Shown one piece after another: positions 1-9,320 of a DNA stretch of 64,000 bases. Position numbers and translations under genes: made by a program. The stretch comes from Cryobacterium sp. PH29-G1 (lineage in GTDB: Bacteria; Actinomycetota; Actinomycetes; Actinomycetales; Microbacteriaceae): NCBI RefSeq assembly GCF_030063365.1, contig NZ_JASISY010000007.1:95460-159459 (forward strand), written 5' to 3'. The notes beneath the pieces are model-generated. The model was given only the letters and a program-made list of their open reading frames with translations. It was not told where the DNA came from and made no database searches. The number at the start of each line of letters is the position of its first letter. The first letter of the stretch is position 1.

Positions 1-968
1 GCCTGCCAGATGGAGCGGAAAGCCGGCACATAACTCGAGTCGGGAACGAGCGAGACCTCGTCCAACCCGTGCTGCAGGGCAGCGAACTCGGACACGGCCA
101 GATCGAGAGCGGTCTGGGCTTCGGGTGCGATCGTAATGGGGTAGTCGTTGTCCCACGCCGACGTGGTCATGACGCCGAGCTGAAAACGTCCTTCACCGCG
201 CACCGCCGCGGCCAGCAGCGGGGTCTCCTCACCCGGAGCTCGCAGGGCGTAGTGGTGGTCGGGGTGGCCGTCACGCGGCGCGATCATCGCGTCCAGCAGC
301 AGCGCGGCATCCGCTACCGTGCGGGCGAGCGGGCCGCCGACCGCGAGGCCGCCGAGCTTGTCGATCCCGGAGGACGACGGCACCCGACCGCGGCTGGGCT
401 TGAGCCCGACCAGGCCGCACGCGGCGGCCGGAATACGAATGGACCCGCCACCGTCGGAGCCGGGCGCGAACGGCAGCAAGCGTGCGGCGACCGCCACAGC
501 GGCGCCGCCGCTGGATCCACCGGCACCCAGCGCGAGGTTCCACGGGATACGAGCCGGCGGGGCAGCGAGGCTTTCCGTGTACGAGGCGAGGCCGAATTCC
601 GGCGTGTTGGTCTTGCCGAGGCTGACTCCCCCGGCGTCATCGAGGGCCTGCACGAGGTCGTCCGATTCTTCGGGAACATAGTCGGCGAAGAGCCGTGAGC
701 CGAATCCGGCGGGTACCCCGGCACGCAATTGCAGGTCCTTGTCGGCGAACGGGAGGCCCCAGAGCGGTGCGGTGCGGGGCATCCGCTCTTCAACGTAGCG
801 GGCCCGGGCGCGAGCGGCGTCGGCGGTCACGGTGACGAACGCGCCGAGCATCGGATTGAATTTCTCGATGCGGGCGAGATAGTGCTCCGTGAGCTCGCTC
901 GGACTGATATCGCGGTTCTGCAGTGCCTGCCATTGTTCCAAGGCGGTCAGTTCGTGTGGATCAGCCAT
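1..968 (-). CDS. Amidase-signature family amidohydrolase, C-terminus beyond the window
   Basis: This leftward gene runs off the left edge, so only about 322 N-terminal residues are seen; family members usually have about 450-490. It should hydrolyse an amide or related bond in the cytoplasm, but the substrate is not predictable. The Ser-cisSer-Lys triad is visible: Lys77 in FADKDL, Ser152 in GAGGSSGG and Ser176 in GSDGGGSIRIP. The chosen ATG is at 968. A TATGCT hexamer (975-980) lies 6 bases upstream with no Shine-Dalgarno sequence, which suggests a leaderless transcript. It is divergent from the SDR gene at 1046. Confidence 0.9.
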   Translation of the reverse strand, partial: MADPHELTALEQWQALQNRDISPSELTEHYLARIEKFNPMLGAFVTVTADAARARARYVEERMPRTAPLWGLPFADKDLQLRAGVPAGFGSRLFADYVPEESDDLVQALDDAGGVSLGKTNTPEFGLASYTESLAAPPARIPWNLALGAGGSSGGAAVAVAARLLPFAPGSDGGGSIRIPAAACGLVGLKPSRGRVPSSSGIDKLGGLAVGGPLARTVADAALLLDAMIAPRDGHPDHHYALRAPGEETPLLAAAVRGEGRFQLGVMTTSAWDNDYPITIAPEAQTALDLAVSEFAALQHGLDEVSLVPDSSYVPAFRSIWQ

Positions 969-1045
969 GTCCCGAGCATAGTTCGAGCGGGGCCGGCGAC
1001 CCGCCAACTCTGGTTTTGCCGGCTCGGGAAGGCTACCCTCAGTCC

Positions 1046-1870
1046 ATGGCCAGCGCTGTGTATAACCCCATCGGCACAACCGCACTCATTACCGGAGCGT
1101 CGAGCGGACTCGGCGTCGGGTACGCTCACGAGCTCGCCCAACGTGGCGCGGACCTCGTGCTCGTCGCGCGCCGCCAAGCCCGCCTCGAAGCCCTCGCCGT
1201 GGAACTGGCCGAGAAATACGGCACGGTCTCCACCGTCATTCCGCTCGACCTCACCACGACGGATGCCGTCACCGAGTTGGTCTCCGACCTCCGCGAGCGA
1301 GCCGTCACCGTCGGCACCCTCGTGAACAACGCCGGCTTCGCCACCTTCGGCACCGTGCTCGACTCGGACGAGGCGCGGGAACGCGAGCAAATCGCCCTCA
1401 ACGTGCACGCGCTGACCGCGTTGACCCACGCGCTCCTGCCCGATCTGGTCGAGACCGCCTCGCTCCATCCGCACACCGCGGCACTGGTCAATCTGGCCAG
1501 CACCGCGGCGTTTCAGCCGGTGCCCCGCATGGCGGTCTACGGCGCGACCAAGGCCTACGTGCTCAGCTATACCGAAGCCCTCAGCTACGAGACCCGGGCC
1601 AGCGGTCTCAAAGTCACCGCGATCTGCCCGGGCCCCGCCGACACGGAGTTCTTTGAGGTCGCCCAGACCCGCAGCGACAAGAAGGGCACGCCGCTCACCG
1701 TCGATGAGGTGATGCGCGCGTCGTTCGCCGCCCTCGACCGTTCGGTCACGCCAGCGGTTGTGCTGGTCGGCACCCGCAACGCCCTGCTGGCCCGGGCGGC
1801 CGGCATCTTTCCGCGGCGGGCCGTGCTGGGAGCCGTCGGCCGCCTGAACGTCCCCCGCCGCGCGCGCTGA
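1046..1870 (+). CDS. SDR family NAD(P)-dependent oxidoreductase
   Basis: This is a classical short-chain dehydrogenase of 274 residues, acting in the cytoplasm on an unknown carbonyl or alcohol substrate. The cofactor motif TGASSGLG is at residues 16-23, NNAG is near 94-97, and the catalytic set is Ser152, Tyr165 and Lys169 (YGATK). ARR after the second strand suggests NADP preference; that is an inference. I chose the ATG at 1046 over upstream in-frame starts because TACCCT (1034-1039) lies exactly 6 bases before it, which fits leaderless expression, and because the family fold begins there. The gene stands alone and is followed by a repeat cluster. Confidence 0.9.
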   Translation: MASAVYNPIGTTALITGASSGLGVGYAHELAQRGADLVLVARRQARLEALAVELAEKYGTVSTVIPLDLTTTDAVTELVSDLRERAVTVGTLVNNAGFATFGTVLDSDEAREREQIALNVHALTALTHALLPDLVETASLHPHTAALVNLASTAAFQPVPRMAVYGATKAYVLSYTEALSYETRASGLKVTAICPGPADTEFFEVAQTRSDKKGTPLTVDEVMRASFAALDRSVTPAVVLVGTRNALLARAAGIFPRRAVLGAVGRLNVPRRAR

Positions 1871-1884
1871 CCGGGACTCCCCGC

Positions 1885-2017
1885 CGCGAGACGACAACTT
1901 CGGCCCCATGGTCTGCGCGAGACGACAACTTCGGCCCCATGGCTGGCTCTGATGGGGCCGAATGCGTCGTCTCGCGAACCGCTGAGCAGGTCCAAGGGGC
2001 AGAATGCGTCCTCTCGC
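1885..2017. repeat. Cluster of four copies of a 25-base GC-rich motif, two direct and two inverted
   Basis: Two near-identical direct copies of CGCGAGACGACAACTTCGGC plus CCCAT lie at 1885-1911 and 1916-1942. Two related copies in the opposite orientation (GGGGCCGAATGCGTCGTCTC type) lie at 1952-1976 and 1993-2017. All sit between the 3' ends of the convergent SDR and acetyltransferase genes. The inverted halves could form stems, so the cluster may also end transcription from both sides. I found no other copy in this window. Confidence 0.75.
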
Positions 2018-2092
2018 GCCGCGCACCACCCGCCGCGCACCACGAGATGCCGACTACAGGCCCGTCCCGAAACAGCACACGGGCCGACGACG

Positions 2093-2671
2093 CTACTTGA
2101 GGCTTTTTTGCAGCAGGACCGTGCCGAGCCAGCGCTCGAATTTGAAACCGACCTTACCCATGCGACCGATCTCTTCGAAGCCGAAGTCGTGGTGCAGCTT
2201 GATCGAGGCATCCGCTCCCTGATCGGCGATGACGGCGATGATCTCTTTCAGTCCGGCCGCTTTGGACCGGTTGATGAGTTCGGCGAGCAGTTCGCGCCCG
2301 AGTCCCTTGCCGGTCGACGCGGCGCCGAGGTAGATCGAGTTCTCCACCGTGAACCGGTAGGCTTTCTTCTGCTTCCAGGGGCTGACCAGGGCATACCCGA
2401 GAATCTGGCCGGCCGGTGACACGGCGACGATGAACGGCATACCCTGCTTGGTCAGGTAGTAGAACTTGTCCCGCCACTCGGCCAGGGTCATCGCATCCTC
2501 GTCAAAGGTGACGGTGCTGTTGGCTACGTAATAGTTGTAAATCTCACGGATATGCGGCAGGTCGGTCGCCCGAACCTCGCGCATCGTGTACTCGAATGGC
2601 GTCTCGACAGCATCTGCGGGTCGCAAGTGACGGGGCAGCCGACGACGAGGCTCGTATTCTTCCTCAAGCAC
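2093..2671 (-). CDS. GNAT family N-acetyltransferase, phosphinothricin-acetyltransferase-like
   Basis: This protein of up to 192 residues should transfer an acetyl group from acetyl-CoA to an amine. The GNAT core starts near residue 31 ([19 protein letters not shown]). The acetyl-CoA loop reads [14 protein letters not shown] at about residues 116-129. The overall layout resembles phosphinothricin/methionine-sulfoximine acetyltransferases. The given start is a GTG that overlaps the ung stop by 8 bp. An internal ATG at 2584 matches the usual family N-terminus better, so the first 29 residues are uncertain. The substrate cannot be inferred, and the symbols pat and bar are not assigned. Confidence 0.8.
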   Translation of the reverse strand: MLEEEYEPRRRLPRHLRPADAVETPFEYTMREVRATDLPHIREIYNYYVANSTVTFDEDAMTLAEWRDKFYYLTKQGMPFIVAVSPAGQILGYALVSPWKQKKAYRFTVENSIYLGAASTGKGLGRELLAELINRSKAAGLKEIIAVIADQGADASIKLHHDFGFEEIGRMGKVGFKFERWLGTVLLQKSLK

Positions 2672-3386
2672 CGGGCACTCCCCTTTCTGGTTGCTTCCAG
2701 ATTACCGGAAGAGCCCAGGCCACCGGTGCCGCACCCTGCTCGATCAAGAGCTGGTTCGCCCGGCTGAACGGCGCGGAGCCGAAGAAACCGCGGCGGGCCG
2801 ACAGCGGGCTGGGGTGCGCCGATTCAATCACGGGCGTATCGCCGAGCAGCGGCCGCACAGCGCCGGCGTCTTTGCCCCACAAAATCGCGACGAGCGGATG
2901 CCCCCGCCCCACGAGCGCACGAATGGCCTGGTCGGTCACCCGTTCCCAGCCGTGTCGCCGATGCGAACCGGCCGCCCCGGCCCGCACGCTGAGCACCCGG
3001 TTGAGCAGCAGCACGCCCTGATCGGACCAGGCCGACAGATCGCCGTGCTCGGCACGCGGCAGGCCGAGGTCGTGGCTGAGCTCGGTGTAGATATTGCCCA
3101 GGCTGCGGGGCAGCGGCCGCACGTCGGCGTTGGCGGCGAAGGCCAGGCCGATCGCATGCCCCGGCGTGGGATACGGGTCCTGTCCGACGATGAGCACCCG
3201 CACGGCGTCGAACGGTTGCCGAAACGCGCGCAGCAGGTTCTCCGGCGCGGGCAGCACTTCGTGGCCGGCCGCCCGTTCGTCGGCCAGAAACTCGCCGACC
3301 CTGGCCAGTTCGTCGGCCACCGGGGCGAGGGCTCGCGCCCAGCCCGGGTCGAGCTGACCGGTTGCGGCCAGGGCGTCCAGGTTCAC
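2664..3386 (-). CDS. ung: Uracil-DNA glycosylase, family 1
   Basis: This enzyme removes uracil from DNA to start base-excision repair. At 240 residues it is normal for family 1. The water-activating motif [16 protein letters not shown] is at about residues 68-83, with Asp70 catalytic, and the minor-groove loop [10 protein letters not shown] is near residue 200. The start is a GTG (GTG-AAC-CTG) at 3386. The stop overlaps the GTG of the downstream acetyltransferase gene by 8 bp, so the two are probably cotranscribed. The assignment is firm from motifs and length. Confidence 0.95.
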   Translation of the reverse strand: MNLDALAATGQLDPGWARALAPVADELARVGEFLADERAAGHEVLPAPENLLRAFRQPFDAVRVLIVGQDPYPTPGHAIGLAFAANADVRPLPRSLGNIYTELSHDLGLPRAEHGDLSAWSDQGVLLLNRVLSVRAGAAGSHRRHGWERVTDQAIRALVGRGHPLVAILWGKDAGAVRPLLGDTPVIESAHPSPLSARRGFFGSAPFSRANQLLIEQGAAPVAWALPVIWKQPERGVPGA

Positions 3387-3488
3387 GAGGTCACCGATGA
3401 TCCGGCTCGGCCGTCAGGTGGGGCAGTACGGAACGCGCCGGCGACCGATCGCTGCGGCGGCATCCGCTTCTGGGCACTCACGAGCAGG

Positions 3489-4196
3489 TCAGGCTCCGAT
3501 GGTGCTCACGAGCACACCGCCGTCGGCCTGGCTGACCCGCCAGACGCTGCCGGCTCCGAGCACGCCGAGGGCGCCCTCGCCGACCACGAGCACGGTGTCT
3601 TCGTCGATGGCGAGGCCGCCGTCGATGAGGCCGGCCTCGGTCGCCGCGATCAGGCGCGACAGGCTGCCGGACTGGGCAGCGTGCACGTCCACCGTGACGT
3701 CGAGCAGTCCGATGCCCTGGGCGAGGGTGATTTCGTCGAGACCCTCCGAAACGTGTTCGGGTGTGACCTCGACCCCGCCAATGCGCCAGCCGCCGATCAG
3801 GGCACGTTCGGCTGCGATCATGGCTCCGGCCGAGAAACCGAGATAGGGCACGCCGGCGGAGATCTGGCGGCGGATCTCGCCGAAGATCGGCAGCAGGGCG
3901 GCCAGGTAGTCCGGCGTGACGCCGCCGCCGATGAGAATGCCGTCGACCGCGGAGATCGCGGTGAGAGCGGCGATGTCGCCGGGGGCGAGCGTGCTGCGGC
4001 GAGTCTGCACGCTGCCACCCAGCGATTCGGCGAGTTCCTCAGCGTGGGCGGTACCCGGGCCCACGGTGACGATCGCTACGAGCGGTTCGTCGCGACCGGA
4101 TTGAGCGGCCCGTTTCGTGACTTCAGACAGAAAACTTCCGAACACCTCGGCGTCGTGCGCGGGGTCTCCCCCACCGCCGACCAGGTGCACGCTCAT
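3489..4196 (-). CDS. Peptidase S51 family protein, dipeptidase E or cyanophycinase-like
   Basis: This 235-residue protein has the S51 fold signature: an N-terminal VHLVGGGGD strand-loop, an IGGGVTPDYL segment at about residues 89-98, and the nucleophile elbow GFSAGA with Ser122. Known S51 enzymes cleave Asp-X dipeptides or cyanophycin; the substrate here is unknown. The ATG at 4196 overlaps the TGA of the upstream phosphoribosyltransferase gene as ATGA (4193-4196), so translation is probably coupled. A longer upstream reading frame exists but lies entirely within that gene and is rejected. Confidence 0.82.
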   Translation of the reverse strand: MSVHLVGGGGDPAHDAEVFGSFLSEVTKRAAQSGRDEPLVAIVTVGPGTAHAEELAESLGGSVQTRRSTLAPGDIAALTAISAVDGILIGGGVTPDYLAALLPIFGEIRRQISAGVPYLGFSAGAMIAAERALIGGWRIGGVEVTPEHVSEGLDEITLAQGIGLLDVTVDVHAAQSGSLSRLIAATEAGLIDGGLAIDEDTVLVVGEGALGVLGAGSVWRVSQADGGVLVSTIGA

Positions 4197-4771
4197 GCGG
4201 ACACCGTGCTCGTCGCGCCGAGAAGAGCAGGGTCGGCGAGCGCTTCGGGCGCAATATCTTCGGGGGCACCGGGCACCGGCGGCAGTGCAGACCAGGGAAA
4301 CACAATCCACTTGTCGGTTTCACGCCAGGTGAAATCGGGCACGTGCACGGTGCGCGGCTTGGTATACAGGGTCGCGGTACGCACCTCCAGCGCGGTCTCG
4401 CCGAGCAGACGCAGCACGAGCGCGAGGGTGTGACCGGAATCGGAGACGTCGTCCACAAGCAACACCCGCTTGCCCGCGAGCGCCGGGGCGTCGAGCATCG
4501 GCGCCGACAGCACGGGCTCGGGCAGGCGCTCGTCAATGCCGGTGTAGAACTCCACGTTGATGCTGCCGCAATTCTTGGTGCCGAGCGCGTACGACACGGC
4601 GCCGGCCAGCAGCAGGCCGCCGCGCGCGATGGCGATCACGACGTCCGGGTGAAAATCGCTCGCCCGCACGCGCACGGCCAGCTCGCGGGAGGCGTCGGCG
4701 AAGTCCGTCCACTGCAAAACTTCGCGGTCAATCACGGGCGGAGTGGGCAGAACCTCGGCGTCAAGTATCAT
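4193..4771 (-). CDS. PRPP-binding phosphoribosyltransferase, purine type I
   Basis: A 192-residue type I phosphoribosyltransferase. The PRPP loop reads VLLVDDVSDSGHT at about residues 103-115 with paired Asp107 and Asp108, and AIARGGLLLAG near 47-57 matches the pyrophosphate loop. It resembles hypoxanthine/xanthine-type enzymes, but the base specificity is not clear. The start is an ATG at 4771. TAACAT (minus strand, 4778-4783) lies 6 bases upstream, which suggests leaderless initiation. It heads a run with the S51 peptidase and perhaps ung and the acetyltransferase. Confidence 0.85.
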   Translation of the reverse strand: MILDAEVLPTPPVIDREVLQWTDFADASRELAVRVRASDFHPDVVIAIARGGLLLAGAVSYALGTKNCGSINVEFYTGIDERLPEPVLSAPMLDAPALAGKRVLLVDDVSDSGHTLALVLRLLGETALEVRTATLYTKPRTVHVPDFTWRETDKWIVFPWSALPPVPGAPEDIAPEALADPALLGATSTVSA

Positions 4772-4837
4772 CCGTCAATGTTAGCCAAATCTCGGCTCGT
4801 CGCCTCCCGATGCGCACCCGGCTCCCTGCCCCCACGC

Positions 4838-4881
4838 AGAACGGATGCCGCGCACCCAGCTGGTCGCGCGGCATCCGTTCT
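4838..4881. terminator. Perfect 16-bp inverted repeat downstream of prpC
   Basis: Arms AGAACGGATGCCGCGC (4838-4853) and GCGCGGCATCCGTTCT (4866-4881) are perfectly complementary around a 12-base loop. It lies 30 bp past the prpC stop on the minus strand and before the phosphoribosyltransferase gene, so it probably ends the prp transcript. There is no T run on either side. Each arm contains one copy of the over-represented word GCATCCGTT. Confidence 0.75.
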
Positions 4882-4911
4882 GACTCATTGTCGGCTGTAA
4901 AAGAACCTGCG

Positions 4912-6063
4912 TTAGGGAACCTGGCGCTGGTCGGGGCCATTGTAGGCCGACAGCGGTCGAATCAGCGCGTTGCTCTTCTTCTGTTCCATGATGTGCGCGG
5001 TCCACCCGGTGATGCGCGCCGCAACGAATAACGGCGTGAAGGTGAGGGTATCGAACCCCATCAGATGGTATGCCGGGCCCGACGGATAGTCGAGGTTGGG
5101 CAGAATCGCCTTGCGCGAGGTCATCGCCGTCTCGAGGGCTTCGTAGAGTTCGAGCAGTTCAGGCTTCTGATAGTGGTCAACGAGGGTGACCAGGGCGGCA
5201 CGCATCGTGGGCACGCGCGAGTCGCCGCTCTTGTACACCCGGTGCCCGAAGCCCATGATCTTGCGCTTGGCGGCGAGCGCCTCGGCCAGCCACGGTTCGG
5301 CACGAGCCGCCGACCCGGCGCCGAGACCGATCTCGGTGAAGGTGTGCATAACGGCCTCGTTGGCACCGCCGTGCAGGGCACCCTTGAGCGCCCCGACCGC
5401 ACCGGTCACCGCCGAATAGAGGTCGGACAGGGTCGACGTGATCACGCGCGCGGTGAACGTCGAGGCATTGAAGGAGTGCTCAGCGTAGAGAATCATCGAC
5501 ACGTCGAACGCGTTCACCACAACGAGCTCGGGCACCTCGCCGAAGCTCATGTGCAGAAAGTTTGCCGAGTAGCCGAGGTCGTCGCGTGGTTCGACCAGGT
5601 CGAGCCCGTGCCGACGACGCTGGTCGTAGGAGACGATCGCCGGCAGTTGGGCGAACAGGCGAATCGACTTGGCGAGGTCGGATTCCGCCGACGGGTTCTC
5701 CGCCTCCGGATCGCTCGCACCGATGGCGCTCACCGCGGTGCGCACAACATCCATCGGATGCGCGGTCAGCGGCAGCTCGTCGATGATGCGCTTGACCACC
5801 GGGTTGAGGTGTCGCAGCGATCGCTCGAGCCCTTCAAAGTCGGCGAGCTGCTGCTCATCGGGAAGTTCGCCGTGCCAGAGCAGGTAGGCGACTTCTTCGA
5901 AGCTCTTCTTCGCGGCCAGCTCCTGCACCGGGTAGCCCCGGTAAAGCAGCGAGTTGGTCTCGGGATTGACCTTGGAAACCGCAGTCGTGTCGACGACGAC
6001 GCCGGTCAGTCCCTTGTAGATGTGCGGAGTGACGTTGGGGTCGACAATTTGAGTGTCAGGCAT
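4912..6063 (-). CDS. prpC: 2-Methylcitrate synthase / citrate synthase
   Basis: This cytoplasmic enzyme joins propionyl-CoA and oxaloacetate to form 2-methylcitrate; many homologues also make citrate. At 383 residues it matches the short bacterial type. Seen features are the N-terminal IYKGLTGVVVDTTAVSKV segment, the RGYPVQELA region, the catalytic-histidine segment GFGHRVYKSGDSR near residue 285 and a MEQKKSNALIRP tail. The start ATG has AAGGAGCAC just upstream, overlapping the prpB stop region. It is the last gene of the prpD-prpB-prpC run and is followed by the hairpin at 4838-4881. Its place beside prpB and prpD favours methylcitrate over the main TCA role. Confidence 0.93.
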   Translation of the reverse strand: MPDTQIVDPNVTPHIYKGLTGVVVDTTAVSKVNPETNSLLYRGYPVQELAAKKSFEEVAYLLWHGELPDEQQLADFEGLERSLRHLNPVVKRIIDELPLTAHPMDVVRTAVSAIGASDPEAENPSAESDLAKSIRLFAQLPAIVSYDQRRRHGLDLVEPRDDLGYSANFLHMSFGEVPELVVVNAFDVSMILYAEHSFNASTFTARVITSTLSDLYSAVTGAVGALKGALHGGANEAVMHTFTEIGLGAGSAARAEPWLAEALAAKRKIMGFGHRVYKSGDSRVPTMRAALVTLVDHYQKPELLELYEALETAMTSRKAILPNLDYPSGPAYHLMGFDTLTFTPLFVAARITGWTAHIMEQKKSNALIRPLSAYNGPDQRQVP

Positions 6064-6072
6064 TGTGCTCCT

Positions 6073-7002
6073 TTAGACCTGTGACGCGCTCGGCGTCGAA
6101 ATGTGCGGGTTCAGGGTGAAGTCGAAGATACCCGAATCGAACTGGCTATACGACGCGTAGTCCAGCAATTCGTACAGATCAGCGCGGTGCTGCATCTCGG
6201 GCAACATTGTGGTGAGCGAGCCGCTGTCCTCGATCGTGTCGAGTCCGCGCGCGGCCGCGCCCATGGCCAGACGCAGCAGCGACACCGGAAAAATCACGAG
6301 GTTCATGCCCACGTTTTCCAGCTGCTGCACGGTGAACAGCTCGCCCTTGCCGAATTCGGTCATGTTCGCCAGGATCGGCACCGACACCGCGGCCCGAATC
6401 GTTTCGAACTCGGCCAGGCTGCCCATCGCCTCGGGGAAGATCGCGTCGGCCCCAGCATCCTGCAGCTGCTTCGCGCGCGTGACCGCCGCGTCCAACCCGT
6501 CAACGGCACGGATATCCGTGCGCGCCATCACGAGAAAGTTCGGGTCCCGGCGTGCGTCGACGGCGGCGCGGATGCGCTTGATCGCGGTGTCGGCATCCAC
6601 GACCTGCTTACCGTCCAGGTGGCCGCAGCGCTTCGGGTTGATCTGGTCCTCGATGTGCATCCCGGCCAGGCCGGCGTCTTCGAGGGTTTGGATCGTGCGC
6701 GCCACGTTCATCGGCTCGCCGAAGCCGGTGTCGGCGTCGACGATCGCGGGCAGGTCGGTCATGCGGGCGATCTGCTGCGACCGGCCGGCCACCTCGGTGA
6801 GGGTGGTCAGTCCGATGTCCGGCAGACCGAGGTCGGCCGAGAGCACGGCGCCCGAGATGTAGACCCCCTCGAATCCCTTCTGCTGAATGAGTTTGGCCGA
6901 GAGCGGGTTGAACGCGCCGGGGAAGCGCAGAATTTTGCCACTCGACAATTGCGTTCGTAGGGCGATGCGCTTGTCGGCAGCGCTGGTTCCGGCGTACAGC
7001 AT
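6073..7002 (-). CDS. prpB: 2-Methylisocitrate lyase
   Basis: The enzyme cleaves 2-methylisocitrate to pyruvate and succinate, the last step of the methylcitrate cycle. The 309-residue protein carries the family signature KRCGHLDGK with its catalytic cysteine, the metal-binding DADTGFGEP segment and HIEDQINPK. It overlaps the prpD stop by one base (TAATG) and is followed by prpC after 9 bases. This is a tight operon, so stoichiometric expression is likely. Confidence 0.95.
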   Translation of the reverse strand: MLYAGTSAADKRIALRTQLSSGKILRFPGAFNPLSAKLIQQKGFEGVYISGAVLSADLGLPDIGLTTLTEVAGRSQQIARMTDLPAIVDADTGFGEPMNVARTIQTLEDAGLAGMHIEDQINPKRCGHLDGKQVVDADTAIKRIRAAVDARRDPNFLVMARTDIRAVDGLDAAVTRAKQLQDAGADAIFPEAMGSLAEFETIRAAVSVPILANMTEFGKGELFTVQQLENVGMNLVIFPVSLLRLAMGAAARGLDTIEDSGSLTTMLPEMQHRADLYELLDYASYSQFDSGIFDFTLNPHISTPSASQV

Positions 7003-8537
7003 TAGAAGATTCCGTTCGGGGTGGCGATGGAGGAGAGCAGTCCCGGCTTGGCCACGATGGTCAGGCCGCCGAGGTCCGCGGCGCCAAGCTCGGGCAGGCG
7101 CTGGGCGAGGGCGAGAAAGCGTTCAATCTCGGATTCTTCCATGACCGGCGCAGCCAGGGTACGGAACTTGTTGATGTATTCCGCACGGGCGAACGGGCGA
7201 GCGCCGAGCGGATGCGCGTCGGCGACGGCGATTTCGTCGACCAGACGGGTTCCGTTGCTGAGCTCGATTTCGACGCGACCGCCGAAGGCCTTTTCGGCCG
7301 GGTCGAGGGAGTGGTACCGGCGCGTCCATTCCTTGTCTTCGGTGGTGGTGACGGTGTTCCACAGGGCGATGGTGTCGGGTCGGCCGGCCCGCTCGGGGCT
7401 GTACGAGTCGACGTGGTTCCAGCTGCCGTCCTGCAGGGCCACGGTGAAGATGTAAGGAATGGAGTGGTCGAGGGTCTCCCGGCTCGCGGTGGGGTCGTAC
7501 TTCTGCGGGTCGTTCGCGCCGGAACCGATCACATAGTGCGTGTGGTGGCTGGTGTGGATGACAATGCTCTTGATAGCACCGGCCACGAGCAGTTCGGGGT
7601 GCTCGTTGTGCAGCTTGCGGGCGAGGTCGATCCAGGCCTGCGCCTGGTATTCGGCGGAGTGTTCTTTGGTATAGCTGTCGAGGATGGCGCGCTTGATACT
7701 GCCGGCGGCTGGCAGCGACACATCGTAGGAGCCGTCCGGACCGTCGAGCAACCAGGCGATAACGCCGTCTTCGCCCTCGTAAATCGGGGTCGGGCTGGTC
7801 TCGCCGCGGAGCGCGCGGTCAACGGCTTCGACGGCCATCTTGCCGGCGAAGGCCGGGGCGTGCGCCTTCCAGCTGGAAATTTCACCCTTGCGCGATTGGC
7901 GGGTCGCCGTCGTGGTGTGCAGCGCCTGGCCGACGGCTTGAAAGATGGTTTCCTTGTCGAGGCCGAGCAGGGTGCCGATTCCGGCGGCGACGGACGGGCC
8001 GAGGTGGGCGACGTGGTCGATCTTGTGGGCGTGCAGGCTGATCGATTTCACCAGGTCGATCTGAATCTCATAGCCGGTGGCGATACCGCGAATCAGGTCG
8101 TTTCCGCTCAGTCCACGCGAAGCGGCGAGGTGTTGGGCCACGGCCGTGATCGGCGGAATATTGTCGCCCGGGTGGGAGTATTCGGCGGCCAGAAAAGTGT
8201 CGTGGTAGTCGAGCTCACGCACGGCGACGCCGTTGGCCCACGCCGCCCACTCCGGGGATACGCGCTGGGCCGGTGCGAGGCCGAACACGGTCGAACCGTC
8301 GCCGCCGTTGGAACGGGGGTGAGCGAGTGCCTGCGAGCGTGCGGCGATCACCGGGCGACGGGTGAGGCTGGCCGCGGCGACCGAGGCATTGTCGATCACG
8401 CGGTTGATGACCATCTCGGTCACCTCTTCGGAGACCAGGGCCGGGTCGGCGGCGACCTCCGCGATCTTCCAGGCCAGCTGGTCCTCGCGGGCCAGATTCT
8501 CGTCGCTCTTGTGAACTCGAACGTGGTGCAGCTGCAC
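7002..8537 (-). CDS. prpD: 2-Methylcitrate dehydratase, MmgE/PrpD family
   Basis: This 511-residue protein dehydrates 2-methylcitrate to 2-methyl-cis-aconitate. It shows the PrpD features [20 protein letters not shown] in the first third, the [20 protein letters not shown] segment and a C-terminal lid region with [15 protein letters not shown]. It is the first enzyme gene of the operon and lies 39 bp after the GntR gene. No separate methylaconitase (acnD/prpF) gene is seen here, so a housekeeping aconitase probably rehydrates the product; that is an inference. Confidence 0.94.
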   Translation of the reverse strand: MQLHHVRVHKSDENLAREDQLAWKIAEVAADPALVSEEVTEMVINRVIDNASVAAASLTRRPVIAARSQALAHPRSNGGDGSTVFGLAPAQRVSPEWAAWANGVAVRELDYHDTFLAAEYSHPGDNIPPITAVAQHLAASRGLSGNDLIRGIATGYEIQIDLVKSISLHAHKIDHVAHLGPSVAAGIGTLLGLDKETIFQAVGQALHTTTATRQSRKGEISSWKAHAPAFAGKMAVEAVDRALRGETSPTPIYEGEDGVIAWLLDGPDGSYDVSLPAAGSIKRAILDSYTKEHSAEYQAQAWIDLARKLHNEHPELLVAGAIKSIVIHTSHHTHYVIGSGANDPQKYDPTASRETLDHSIPYIFTVALQDGSWNHVDSYSPERAGRPDTIALWNTVTTTEDKEWTRRYHSLDPAEKAFGGRVEIELSNGTRLVDEIAVADAHPLGARPFARAEYINKFRTLAAPVMEESEIERFLALAQRLPELGAADLGGLTIVAKPGLLSSIATPNGIF

Positions 8538-8576
8538 GGTAAATCCTTTCGTTGGATGGCCGCAGTCGGTGGTCGA

Positions 8577-9248
8577 CTACAGTGCCGGTTCCTCGTCGAT
8601 CGCCGCAAGGACGCTCACGAGGCTTTGGTGAAGATGAATATGGGTGGCATGGGCAGCCAGCGACGGGTCGCCGGCAATGATGGCGTCGATAATCAGCAGG
8701 TGCTCGGCCGCTGCGGCGAGAAGTCGCAGCGGATTTCTCCGGGCCAACCGGCGGATACGGGCCAAGTGGGTGCGAACGGCGCGCAGGGCGCCGACGAGAA
8801 AGGGGTTTTCGACGGCAAGGTCGATGGCGTCTTCGAGTTCGTCGATGAGCACGTAGTAACGGCGCACGCCGATATCGCCTTGATCCAGCAAGCCCGGGGC
8901 GGTGCGAAACTCCTCACGGAGCGCAATAAACGGTGCGGGATCGCGCCGGGTCGCGGCCAGGCGAATGGCTTGCACCTCGAGGGCTTGACGGAGTTCGTAC
9001 AACTCGGAGATGCTGTCGACCGAGATTTCGGTCACTTCGAAACCGCGCCCGCGACGCCCCACAACGAGGCCGTCGGCGATCAATCGGGCCACCGCTTCGC
9101 GCAGTGGAGTGCGGGAGACGCCGATCCGCTCCGCCTGTTCAACTTCCAGCAGCGCAGTCCCCGGGGCGAGCACGCCATCGAGAATTTCCCCGCGCAGCTG
9201 ACGGTACGCCCGCTCACTGGCTCGAAGCGGAACGTCTAACCCCAACAT
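8577..9248 (-). CDS. GntR family transcriptional regulator with FCD domain, likely prp regulator
   Basis: A FadR-type regulator of about 223 residues. The winged helix occupies about residues 10-75 (AYRQLRGEILDGVLAPG, then RIGVSRTPLREAV), followed by an all-helical FCD ligand domain. I place the start at the ATG at 9248. Alternatives at 9275 and 9287 would put a TGTATACA palindrome (9258-9265) inside the coding region, and a TAGAAT -10-like hexamer overlaps the 9275 ATG. The gene is first in the leftward prp run and divergent from prpE, so control of both directions plus autoregulation is likely. The ligand may be a methylcitrate-cycle intermediate; this is inferred from context only. Confidence 0.85.
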   Translation of the reverse strand: MLGLDVPLRASERAYRQLRGEILDGVLAPGTALLEVEQAERIGVSRTPLREAVARLIADGLVVGRRGRGFEVTEISVDSISELYELRQALEVQAIRLAATRRDPAPFIALREEFRTAPGLLDQGDIGVRRYYVLIDELEDAIDLAVENPFLVGALRAVRTHLARIRRLARRNPLRLLAAAAEHLLIIDAIIAGDPSLAAHATHIHLHQSLVSVLAAIDEEPAL

Positions 9249-9257
9249 CGCGGTTTC

Positions 9258-9265
9258 TGTATACA
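9258..9265. promoter_or_regulatory. TGTATACA palindrome, candidate GntR operator, regulator side
   Basis: The perfect palindrome TGTATACA sits in TTTCTGTATACACAAG, just upstream of the chosen regulator start and about 10 bases after a TAGAAT hexamer read on the minus strand. FCD-type GntR proteins often bind palindromes of this size. The partner site at 9321-9328 is 63 bp away with inverted flanks. Confidence 0.6.
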
Positions 9266-9320
9266 CAAGAGTCATTCTATTCCACATTGATGGGTTCTAT
9301 GCAATACTTCAACCACTCTT

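Noticed and set aside
947..2029. Long antisense frame over the SDR gene
   Set aside because: It is a GC-bias shadow of the SDR gene, with no domain and an inverted codon pattern. The same applies to the many antisense frames elsewhere.
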